Positions 34,306 to 44,900 of a stretch of 64,000 nt of DNA are shown here, piece after piece. Both the position numbers and the translations under genes were made by a program. The stretch is from Massilia endophytica. Its GTDB lineage: Bacteria; Pseudomonadota; Gammaproteobacteria; Burkholderiales; Burkholderiaceae_D. Position 1 is the stretch's first letter, and the number at the start of each line of letters is the position of its first letter. The DNA lies in assembly GCF_021165955.1 (NCBI RefSeq), contig NZ_CP088952.1, positions 4,402,001-4,466,000 of the forward strand, in the 5' to 3' direction. Below the pieces are notes generated by a model. That model was not told the origin of the DNA. It searched no databases and saw only the letters and a list, made by a program, of their open reading frames with translations.

Positions 34306-34584
34306 ATGAGCGGAAAGCGGTACACGGAAGAATTCAAGGTTGCGGCGGTCAAGCAGGTGCTGGATCGCGGGCATCCAGCAGCGCAGGTGGCTGAGCGCCT
34401 CGGCGTGAGCATTCACAGCATCTACGCTTGGATCAAGCGCTACGGCGTTCCCGAGGCCGAGCGCAAGGCCAACGACGCCCAGACAGAGGAAATGCGGCGT
34501 CTGAAGGCCGAACTGAAACGCGTCACCGAGGAGCGCGATATTTTGCGAAAGGCCGCGGCGTACTTTGCCAAGACGTCCGGGTAA
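34306..34584 (+). CDS. IS3-family transposase orfA
   Basis: 92 residues: HTH_Tnp_1 domain (MSGKRYTEEFKVAAVKQVLD, VAERLGVSIHSIYAWIKRYG) and a C-terminal leucine-zipper segment (MRRLKAELKRVTEERDILRK). The ATG is preceded by AAAGGAG at 34294-34300. orfB overlaps in the -1 frame. Confidence 0.9.
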   Translation: MSGKRYTEEFKVAAVKQVLDRGHPAAQVAERLGVSIHSIYAWIKRYGVPEAERKANDAQTEEMRRLKAELKRVTEERDILRKAAAYFAKTSG

Positions 34585-35456
34585 GGTACGCCTTCATTCG
34601 CGAGCACCAGGCCGTGCATTCAGTCCGGCGGCTGTGCAAGATGGTCAAGGTTCACCCCAGCGGCTATTACGCTTGGTGCATCACTGCCGAAAGTCCGCGT
34701 GAGAAAGAGAACCGACGGCTGCTTGGCCATATCAAGCAGTCTTGGCTGGAGAGCGGCGCGGTCTACGGTTACCGCAAGGTCTACGATGACTTGCAGGAGC
34801 TTGGTGAGCAATGCGGGATCAACCGAGTTCATCGCCTGATGCGATCTGAGGGCATACGTTCTCAAACGGGCTACGCCAAGCGGAAGTCGAAGCGCGGCGG
34901 CCCACCATCGGTCGTCGCACCCAACCACCTGCAACGGGAGTTCGATGTTACTGAACCAAACAAGGTGTGGGTCACCGATATCACCTACCTGCGAACCTGT
35001 GAGGGATGGCTCTACCTGGCAGTTGTCTTGGACCTGTTCTCTCGTCAGGTAATCGGATGGTCGATGAGTTCACGGATCGACCGCGAGCTGGCGATGAGCG
35101 CTTTGCTGATGGCTGTATGGCGCCGACAACCGACTGAAGAGGTTATGGTCCACTCAGATCAGGGGAGCCAATTTAGCAGCTACGATTGGCGCGACTTCCT
35201 GGCGGCACATGGCCTCGTGCAAAGCATGAGCCGACGAGGCAATTGTCACGACAATGCCGTGGCTGAGAGCTTTTTCCAGTTGCTAAAGCGCGAGCGAATA
35301 CGGCGCAAGACCTATTCGACCCGCGACGAGGCCAGGCAGGATGTCTTCGACTACATTGAGATGTTCTACAATCCAAAGCGTCGCCATGGATTCAGCGAAA
35401 GGCTTTCGCCGATCGAATTCGAAAAGCGGCATTCTCTACGGCTGCAGAGTGTCTAG
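34575..35456 (+). CDS. IS3-family transposase orfB (frameshift product)
   Basis: About 293 residues from the overlap with orfA (VRVRYAFIREHQAVHSVRRL). HTH_21 near SGAVYGYRKVYDDLQELG, then the rve core with VWVTDITYL (D), MVHSDQGSQFSS (D) and NAVAESFFQLLKRE (E). No ATG opens the frame, and orfB lies -1 to orfA, so a -1 frameshift (possibly at the GCGAAAGG stretch) should yield OrfAB. Catalytic residues are intact. Confidence 0.88.
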   Translation, partial: VRVRYAFIREHQAVHSVRRLCKMVKVHPSGYYAWCITAESPREKENRRLLGHIKQSWLESGAVYGYRKVYDDLQELGEQCGINRVHRLMRSEGIRSQTGYAKRKSKRGGPPSVVAPNHLQREFDVTEPNKVWVTDITYLRTCEGWLYLAVVLDLFSRQVIGWSMSSRIDRELAMSALLMAVWRRQPTEEVMVHSDQGSQFSSYDWRDFLAAHGLVQSMSRRGNCHDNAVAESFFQLLKRERIRRKTYSTRDEARQDVFDYIEMFYNPKRRHGFSERLSPIEFEKRHSLRLQSV

Positions 35457-35623
35457 AGAAATGATGGCGATTCAACCCCCGCCAACCAACAGCTGAATCA
35501 CCTGTCGCAAAGCGTCTACACAACGGTCATTAAGTTTAGTCATGGCTTATCGATTTCCAGGATCAGCGCAGCGGCTGGCGGCCAAGCATAACTGAAGATT
35601 AGACTCGTCGGTACTACGTCCAG

Positions 35624-35974
35624 TCAACAACCCTCCGAGGTATTCTCCGCTGCTGGCACAAATACTTCCACATTATTGAACCCCGCGGATGCAAGCGCAG
35701 TACGTAGTTCGTCAGGCTTTCGGTCGCGTAGCTGAATGAATATGCTCTCAATCCGACCTTGGGAATCACGAGCAGCCGTAACCTTAAGCCCACTTCCAAC
35801 AAAAACATCCATGCCCAAATAGGACTCGGTCGCATGGATGTCAAATGAGTCTTGAAGCACTGCGATCAAATTTTCCGGTAGTCGCTCTGCGGACTCAAAC
35901 TCCCAACCAATGTCAGTCAAACACTTCGTCACCGGTGACGGCAGAAGAAATGCGGCTAGATATGGTTTCTTCAC
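35624..35974 (-). CDS. Putative immunity protein of the full-length rhs tip
   Basis: 116 residues from a GTG at 35974. AAGGAG ends 6 bases before it and lies directly after the rhs stop (35985-35987), so the pair is tightly coupled; a longer in-frame extension lies inside rhs. The protein (MKKPYLAAFLLPSPVTKCLT, later GMDVFVGSGLKVTAARDSQG and SIFIQLRDRKPDELRTALAS) shows alternating strand/helix character with no signal peptide, as expected of a cytoplasmic immunity protein. No family recognised. GC content is lower than in the core genes. Confidence 0.65.
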   Translation of the reverse strand: MKKPYLAAFLLPSPVTKCLTDIGWEFESAERLPENLIAVLQDSFDIHATESYLGMDVFVGSGLKVTAARDSQGRIESIFIQLRDRKPDELRTALASAGFNNVEVFVPAAENTSEGC

Positions 35975-35984
35975 AACTCGCTCC

Positions 35985-38900
35985 TTACGGCCTATATACA
36001 TCAACCGGAATGCCAGTGATGCCGGCACGAATCGCAGCCTGGACTCGGTGATGTCCATCCGAGATTACGACACGACCATCAGCTCGCACAACTGCGCTGA
36101 CTGGCTGGCTTGCATCATATCCATTTGCTCTCATGTCTTTTTCCAGACGCTTAATCACCGATCCTGACATCTCATTCTTAGACTGTTGCGAGATAAGATT
36201 CTTCGGATTCATATTCACAAGAATCGACTCGCCATTGGCAAGCGCTGCCACGTTAGCTTCGGCACTTGATGCCGCAGCTTTCGCCCCCAATCCAGCAGTG
36301 CCTCTACCAGAGGGAGTGCCATCGGCTACTCCTTGTACCTCCGCCCCGAATCCAAGGAGTGCCAATGTCGCCTGTCCGAGTTTCGTGCCGATTAACCAAC
36401 CGCCACCCAGAGGCGCCGCGCCCGCCATAACACAAGCTGCCTCATTACCCACACATGCCGCAGATTGAGTAACGAGCCTGTTTGGACTCGATAGCATGGC
36501 CTCCCGAATTAAGTCATTCCGATTCGTACCTGCTGACTTTTCCTGTGCCTTGCCAGAGTCCTTGGTAACTACTGCCGAACCGTTTTCCTTTGTCGACTCG
36601 CCATTCTCAGTCCGGGCGCCCTTGCTTGCGGCACTTGGGCCGCACCAGCCAAGCAATCGGCAAACGATGCTCTGGTTGTTTCCCTGTGCCGTTTCGCCCA
36701 CGAACCCCGTCGGGTCCGTCAGATTCGTCGGGTTGTTCCACACATAGCTGTAGCGATTATAGCTTTGCGAATGCAGCGGGTCCTGGATGATCGGGTCGGC
36801 GCTCATGAAGCGCGCCACCAGCGGGTCGTACACCCGCCCGTTCATGTGCACCAGGTCGAGCTGGTCCAGCATTTCGTGGCCCGTGAAGCCCTTGTTGTCC
36901 TTGTCGCCGTCCAGGCTGTCCGGCGTGGCCACGCTCACCCTGTCGCGCCGCTTGCCCCAGCTGTCGTAGGCCAGGCTTTCCACCACCGCGCCCGTGCCAT
37001 CCGTGATCGCCACCACGCTGCCCAGGCGGTCCTGGTGCGTGTAGAGCAGCGTACTCGTGCCGCTCTTCTCGATTTCCACGCCAATGCCGTTCGGCAGGTA
37101 GGTCTTGACCGTCGTGCTCGTGCCGGCCTCCACCTCCATTGCGCCCGCATACCACAGCGTCACGCCATCCGAGCGCACCTGCTTCACGCGCTGGTGGTCG
37201 GCGCCGTAGTAGAAGGTGCTGCTCGCGCCGCCCTTGCTGATCTGCACCGGCATGTCGAAGGAGTTCCACGTCACCGTCCGGCCTGCGCCCGAGGTCATGT
37301 TGCCGTTGAAGTCGTAATTAAAGCTGCCCACACCGGGAATGTTCGACACGGCGTGCGGACGCCCCGCGCCCGGCAGCGGGTACTCGTAGTTGCCCGTGCC
37401 CACGCCCGTCTTGCTCAGCATGTTGCCCAGCTCGTCGTACGTGAACACCTGCAGCGGCTGCTGCTGCATCGTGCCCAGGTTGGTGATCTGGGAATTCTTC
37501 AGCCGGTTCAGGCTGTCGTACTGGAAGTCTTCCGCAAAGCCCACCGTGCCCCAGCGCTGCGAACGCTGGGAAACATTGCCCAGCACGTCGTAGTGGTAGT
37601 CCTCGGTCAGCACATTGCCCACGGCCCCAGTGCCGAGGCGCCCGGTGTTGGCGTTGAACTGCTGCGATACGGCCAGGCCGTTACCCAGGGTCCAGCCCGT
37701 CATGCGGCCTGCCGCATCCTGGCCCGTGCCCGTCCACACGGCCTGCCCGGCGCGTTCGATCCGGGCCAGCTGGCCCCAGGCGTTGTAGCGCCGCTCGTAG
37801 GCCTTGGCCGCATCGGTGCCACGCTGGTGTTCTTCACGCAGCAGGCGGCCCCAGATGTCGTAGACGTGCTTGCTGGTGTAGTTCGTGTCCAGGCTGGTCG
37901 TGGTCGTGTCAGGCCGCCCCTTCGAGTCGTAGGTGTGGCGCTGCCAGAAGTCGACCGAGGTGCTGCCCGCCAGGGTGCGCGATTCCACCAGCTTGCCGCA
38001 GCTGCGGTAGCTGCTGCAGCTGCCCTGCCCTGCCAGCGCGTCATAGGTCCAGCTTGCCGTCATGTCGCCCGAAACGCGGCTGGTCATGCGGCCCAGCTTG
38101 TCGTACTGCATGAGCGTGGCCTGGCCTGCCGCCAGCTCATTGGGGCTGACCTGCTTCCAGGTCTGGCCCACGGCGTCTACACTGTAGTTGGTCGTGCCCA
38201 GGTCGGGGTCGGTCAGCTTCGTGCGGCGGCCCCAGCGGTCGTAGCTCACGGTGACCACGTTGCCCTTCGAATCGGTCGTCTTCGCCAGGTTGCCGAAGGC
38301 GTCGAAGAGGAAGGCCGTCACTTTCAGGTCCGCGTCCGCCGTCTGGGCCAGCTTGCCCCACACGTCGCGCGTTTCGCTGACCTCGAAGTTCTTCGGGTTC
38401 CTGATCTTGTGCTTGAAGCCTTCCCAGGTATGGGTGGTGGTCTGCTCGGCGCCCAGTTCGTCCAGGGTCTTCACCTGCAGCGGACGGTCCAGCGCATCGT
38501 AGGTGGTCTGGCTGCGCAGGACCGCGCCGCTCGGGTTATCCACCAGCGCGCCGGCGCCGTCGTTAAAGCGCGGCCAGTACACCTTGCTGAGGCGGCCTGC
38601 CGTGTCGTAGCTGCTGTCGGTGACGATGGTGCGGCCATCGTAGCCCCAGGTGAAGGTGCGCACCGCCTGGCCTGCGCGGTCGGCGAACACCAGCACGGGA
38701 ACGGCTGCGCGTACGTCGCCTGCCTGCTTGGTATCGCGAATGCTCACCATGCCCGCGCCTGCAGGGCAGTTGCTGTTGCATTTCTTGACGCTCGTTTCCG
38801 TGACCGTGCCATCAGGCGCCGTCACTGTCAGCACGCGGCCGAATGCATCGGTAGTACTGGTCGTGATGAGACCGTTGGCATCGGTTACGCTGGTCGGCAA

Positions 38901-41900
38901 GCCGGTGCGCGCATCGTGCTGGCGTTGTTCCGTGTGGCCTTGCGCGTTCGTCACGCTGGCCGGGAAACGGCCGTTCGCGGTGTAGTTCACCGTTGTGGTC
39001 CGCTCCTGCGGCGCGCCGCCGTTCGGGTCGGTCCAGCTGAGAATGGTCTTGCCTACCAGGCCGAAGGAAGCCGTGCTGCGGTCGTAGGTGGTGGTCAGCT
39101 TTTCGCTGACGTCGCCATCCCGCACTTCCTGGTTCAGGCGGCCCAGGCTGTCGTAGCTGTAGCTCGTCAACCGCGATATCTGGTTGTAGTTGTTAGTGCG
39201 GGTTTCAGTGCGGTCCTTCAGCTCGCCAATGCGCCAGTCGGTCTCGTTGGCGGGGTAATAGGTCATTACCGTGTCCGCGGTCCAGCCAGCGGTATTGCTG
39301 TCGCTCTTGCTGGTCACTGACATATTGGTCACATTGCCCCAGCTGTCGGGGGCGGCCGTCACCGTAATGCTCGTGCCCAGGTCGTTGTTGCCCGGGTCGC
39401 GCTGGACAACCGTGGAGCGGTACAGGTAAGGAAGGCGCGTCTGGCCGCCGCCGGCCAGCGCAATGGCATTGGACTGCCATTCGTTGGTGACGCTGCGCAG
39501 CACCACTCCGCCCAGCTTCTGGCGGCTGGCGCATTCCGCGCCAATGTGCGGGAAGGTCAGGCAAGGCCAGCTCGTGGTGGCGATGCCCCGCTCCATGTCG
39601 GTGCGCACGATCTCGGCGAAGCCAAGGCTGCCCCGGCCGTTCGCATCGGCCGCCAGGCGTGCGTAGCTGTAGGTCGTGACGCGTTCGCCCGCCATGCCAG
39701 CCGTGCGGCGCACGCTCTTCACCAGCGGACGGCTCGGATAAGTCAGTTTGCCCACCAGGTTCTGGCCATCGTCGCGCGCCACTGTGCTGCGGTAGACGGC
39801 GCTGTCGTTCGGCAAGGCGTACTCGATGGTGTCCGTGCCGCCCAGGCCGTTGGTTACCGTGATCAGCTTGTCCAGCGCCTGGCCAGGCAGGGCCTGGTTC
39901 GCGGCGCCGTGGATCACCCACTGGCCATTGCCCAGATGGGTGGCAATATCCGTCTTGCCGTCGCCGTTGAAGTCGCCCAGGAAGGCCGAGCGCTCCACCA
40001 TGGCGCCCGATGCGCCGCTGTAGATCAGGCGCTGGCTTGGTGCATAGAATTGGGGGCCCGTCCAGGCCTCGCAGCTCTGGTACAGCGGCAGGTCTGCCGG
40101 ATTGCCCGCCGTGTTGGCGCCGATACGGCACAGCTGGTATTTGTCCCCTTGGATATTCGAGGTTTCCCAGCTATCGCTGATAGGCCGCAGCACGTCGACC
40201 ACGCCGTCGCCATCGAAGTCTCCCACCGTCAGGGAGAGGTAGTGCCGAGCGGTCTCCGGGACGCCGCCCACGGGCAGCATGCGGCAGTCGCCGTTGCCAT
40301 CGCCCTTGGACAGGCAGAGCCAGCCTTGGCCGCTGCTGATCGAACCGTCGATATTCAAGGTAACGGAACCCAGCACCAGATCGCTGTAGCCGTCGGCGTT
40401 CAGGTCGCCCACCATGGTGCCCTGCGGCAGTTGCGGGGCAATGGCTGTTTGATTGTTCGGATAGGTCAGCCAATAGCCATGCACGCGCACGGCGCCCACT
40501 TCGGGTTCTCCGGTGCCGATCACGCCCAGGTCCTGCGGGCCCAGGTCGTCATTGCCACAGTACCAGTCCGGCGCCGAGCCATCCCCCATCTGCTTCCATT
40601 CGCACTTCGGCACAATCATGCGGTCCACGCGGCCGTCACCGTCGATATCGGCAAAGCCGCTCGGGCCGAACGGTTCCACGTCGCCGCCTTCAAAGCCCAG
40701 GCTCTTCTGGTTGCTGCTGCCCGTGACCTCCGTGCAGCTGAAAGCCGCCCCGGTGGAGAGGCATTCCCAGGCACGATAGACCTGGCCTGGCGCTTGGGTG
40801 CGCAGATAGAGGTCATCCCGGCCGTCGGCATTGAAATCGCGCACGAGGCGCAGCTTGGCATCCACCGCCAGCGCATTGCCGGGATCGACGGCCGTGCCGG
40901 TGCTGCTCGCCGTCAATGGCACGGGTGCGCAGTTGTACTGGTCGCCGGTGCGCTGGCTGGCGCGGCACAGCTTCAGTGTGCCGCCGCTGTCCGTCACCAG
41001 CAGGTCGGGCAAGCCGTCGCCGTCGAAGTCGGCGGCTTCGAGCACGGCCCTGATGTTGCCCGCCAGGGAGAGCGGCGACTTGGCGGTCCAGCTGCCGTTC
41101 GCAGCCGACTCGTACAGCCGCTGCTGGCTGGTGGTGCCGTCGCGGTAGCGCTCCATCAGGTCGGTCAGGCCGTCGCCATTGAAGTCGGCGGCAACGATGG
41201 TGTCGAAGCGGCGGTTGTTCGAGCCCGCGCTCAACTGCTGAAGATCGGGACCGGTACGCGGGCTGCCCAGCGCAACGAAGCTGCGCGGCGCATTCGGATC
41301 GCGTTCGCCCCAGCTAAAGCTGGTCGCTGGCAGGCAGCCGCTGGCATCGCAGGCCTCTACCGACTTCAGCAGGCTGCGCCCGCTGCTGGCACTCAGCGCA
41401 TGGCTCAGGTTGTAGGTGAGCGCGGTGACCCATGCGCCCTGGCTGCTGTTCGAGGTATCTACCCTCGTCTGAATGCTCGTGAGCAGGTTGCGCTCGTCGG
41501 TGCGGCTGCCGGCCAAGTAGGAGACCCGGCGGTCAGTGCGCAGTTCATAATGGAACAGAACCTGGGCGAAATGCGGCGTGCCGTGCACTGGGTTGGCGCC
41601 CCAGCTGATGCTCTTCGGCGTGCTTTCGCCAGTGGCGGCATCTTCGTTATAGTCGTAGGCAACCGTGTTGCCGCTGCGGTCATTGCTGCGGCTGATATAC
41701 CAGCGGCGCGCCAGGCCATCGCTGCGGCCCGCCGCGTCGACATGGCTGTTCGCCGTATCGCCGTAGTAGCTGGTCCGCCCGTCCTTCGTTTCCACCTTGA
41801 AGCCGAGCTTGCCATCGGCGCCCAAGGCCGTGACGCGAGTGAAGGACTCGACCTCCGTGCGGTAGACCGCGCCGGACGCCCAATAGGCTGCATCGTTTGA

Positions 41901-44900
41901 GCTGGAGCCGTTAGCCAGGATCAGGCGCTGGCCGTCCAGGCAGAGGCGGTCGACCGGCTGCGCGGCGCCATCAAGGAAGCGCACGCCATCGCCTTTGCCA
42001 TCGGTGGCGATCACCTTGCCGCAGCGCTCGATGCGCGATATGCCTGCAATGCTCCAGCCAAGGCCGGCCAGGCCGCTTGTGCTGTTGCCGTCGTAGTTCA
42101 GGCTCAGGGACGGCACCATGCCGAGAATGCCCGGCGGCAGCTGCAACGGCAGGCTGTAGCCGCTGCTGCCGTCGCTGTTGGCCACAACTTGCCCTGGCAG
42201 GGTGCCGCCTATGCCGTTACCCAGCTGCGGCACGTCGACAATGATGGGCACCGGCGTGGCATTGTTGTTCGCCGCAACAGTCACCGTATTGGTGGCCGAG
42301 GCGCCCACTTCCGTGCCTGCGCCGTCGTAGCTGCGCGCCTGCAGCGAGTACGAACCCTCGGCGGCCGGCGTCCAGCTGTACTGCCAGCTGCCGCCGGACA
42401 GGGTAGCGCTGCCCAGCAGCGTGCCGTTGGCGAAGAATTTCACCGACTGCACCGTGCCTTCCACCGTCGCCGTCAGTTGCTGCGGCGCGCCGCTGGTGAG
42501 GGTGGCGCCATTGGCGGGGCTGGTGAGGACCGGGTTCAGGCTCAGGCCCGTTACCACGGTGAATTCGCGCACGAGGCTGGTAATCGTGGTGTTCCCCGCG
42601 CGGACCTTGGCGTACACGGCATATGGCGCCGTGCGCACGGCCAGGCCGGATTTCGACGCGGAATACATGCCGGGCGTACCTTCGGCGGCGGCAGTGACCC
42701 ACTGGCCGTCCACATTGAAGGCCACTTCGTCGTAGCTGCCGCTGCCGTTGGTGATCTGCATGCGCATGAACACCGGGTTCGGGCTGGCCACCTGGTCGCC
42801 GTTCTGCGGCGTGGTCATGGCCACGCGCATGGCGCCGGGCATGGTGCAGCTGTTGTCGGCGCACGGCAGGGTCACGGTCTGGCTGTGGTCCGGCAGTTCG
42901 GCCCACACGTAGAGAGCGCGGCCCGCGTACTGGCCGATATAAGGGGCGAGGTCGACCACGAAGTGGTGGCTGTTCGAAGGCGTGATGCAGGCGCTGCGCA
43001 CCGCCGCATCATCGCGTTCCGTGGAAACGTTCGCCACGCCCTGCGTGAGCAAGGTGCCGCCCGCGTCGGGGGTGGGCGCGTCCAGCATCACCTTGAAGGG
43101 CAGGCCTGCGGGATTTTGCACCTGGCATACGTAGCCGAAGAGCTCGGGGTTGCCGCTGGCGTTGCTGCGGATGCCCGAAACGGCGCCTTGCAGGTCGCTG
43201 TTGGTGATGCTCACCGTCACCGGCGGCGAGTCGGTGGCCACGCCGTTCACGTCGGTCGCGCGCAGCTTGAAGTTGTACAACCCGGCAGGCAGGAACTGGA
43301 AGGTGCTCCAGGTCAGGGGCGAACCATTTCCTGATTTGCTGTTCGCCGGTGTAAGGCCATAACCATGGCCACTGTCCTTGAACAGTTCCAGCTTGGCCAT
43401 GCCCGCGGTGCTGCTTGCGCTAGCCTTCAAGGTAATCTGCGCGGTGTCCGTGCCGGTGACGCGCACATTGCTCGGGCTTGCGCTGAGCGTGACAGCGGTC
43501 GGCCCTGCCCCGGTGCTGACCGTGATGGGCACGTTCGCGGACTTTTCGCCAAACCAGCTATCGCCTTCGCGCAGCATCTGCCACTGGAAGTCGTACGTGC
43601 CGGGCTGGAACGGTGCGGTCACATCGAAGGTGAAGTCGGCGCTTTCGCCGGTGGCCACGCTGGTGGGCAGGTACACGCGGCCCGCCCAGGTACGGTTGTC
43701 CTGCGGGTTCTGGGAACCCAGGCGGAACATGTCGGCGTCGGTCCAGGTGGTCGTACCGTTATTGAGCATGCGCACCGTGACCCGGTACGGCTGGCCCGCC
43801 CGCATCGTGGACGGCACCGTCTGCGAAACGAACTGGGCGCTCTTGCCTGCAACAGCCTGGGATACGTTGATCGTGCGGGTGGCGGAATAGCCCTGCTTGC
43901 CTGCCGTGGAGGTGGCCCGCAGCTGGACGGTATAGCTTCCTGGCGCCAGGCTTAGTACGCGCGAAATGGTCGTGCTTGTGGAGGTGGCCACCACCACGCC
44001 ATTCTGCAGCAGTTCGATGCTGGAGAGCGTGGTGCCGCTCGCCGGGAAGGCTGTGCCACCGACCGATACGTTGGCGGTGCTGGCGGTCACCAGGCCCACA
44101 TTCGAGGCAGGTTCAACCAACGTTACGGAAGGCAGGGTCTGGTCGACGACGTTGACCGTCACCGAAGCCTGCGAACCCACCGTGCCGATGGAGTCGATGG
44201 CCGCCGCGCCCAGCGTATGGCTGCCAGGCGTCAGCTGCACGGTCTTGCTGGCCGAGGCGCCAGCCACCGCCGCGCCGGACGCAGCACCGTCCACATAGAA
44301 CTGAATGCTGGAAACTGCATAGCCCGAGGTGCTGCTGCCGCTAGCGGAGATCGTGACCCCGACCGTATTGCCGGACACCACATTGTGCGTGGAGCCGTTG
44401 CCCGGTGCGGTGATGGTGGCAACCGGAGGTGGCGGCGTCACCGTCACAGTCACCGCGGGCGTGGTCGCGTACTCATTCAACGCATTGGTCGCGCGCAGGG
44501 CGAGGCTGTGAGAGCCTATGGCCAGCGCGCGCGTGCTCGAGTATGAGGTGGTGCTCGTTTTTGTGTCGACCACGGCGCCATTGTCCAGCAGCTCGATCTT
44601 GGTGATCGCCGATCCGCCCACGGCGGTGGCGCTGCCGGAGACCAGCTGGCTGGCGGTAGTGCCGGAGGCAGTTACCGTCCTGTCGCTTGCCGGGGAGCTC
44701 ATGCTCACCGTCGGCTTCGGCGCCACGACGTTGACGGTGCGGTATACGCTCTTCGTCTGGCCCCGGCTGTCCGTCATCTGCAGCTCGATGGTATGGCTGC
44801 CGATAGCCAGCGACTTGCTGGCCGAAATGCTGGTCGAGGTGGTGGTGCCGAAGGCTACGCCCCCCTCCAGAAGCCTCAGGGAACTGACGGAGGCGCCGGT

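Larger units (their letters stand above)
34248..35474 (+). mobile_element. IS3-family insertion sequence (IS51/IS3-like group)
   Basis: 1,227 bp with imperfect inverted repeats of about 28 bp (TGAATCGCCAnCAT...CTAGACACTC; 34248 inward and 35474 inward). It carries orfA and orfB on the plus strand, opposite to the rhs genes. Flanking GAT/GGT (minus strand) are not a perfect target duplication, but the interrupted gene is in frame across it. Confidence 0.87.
33977..35543 (-). pseudogene. Immunity-like gene split by an IS element and fused to rhs copy B
   Basis: The 5' part (35543-35475) encodes MTKLNDRCVDALRQVIQLLV plus GGG; after removing the IS (34248-35474) the frame continues without shift as DFISEETRSNGVRLSADMLR, KAIADYGRTLTMPPESAFEA and VNVHLWTVEEGCSDLTLECT. 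The joined product would be about 118 residues and resembles small DUF7668-like proteins (recalled pattern, not verified). It has no stop of its own: at IDVELDNLL it runs straight into rhs core SIRDTKQ. It is therefore broken at both ends, by an IS and by an rhs recombination junction. Confidence 0.65.
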
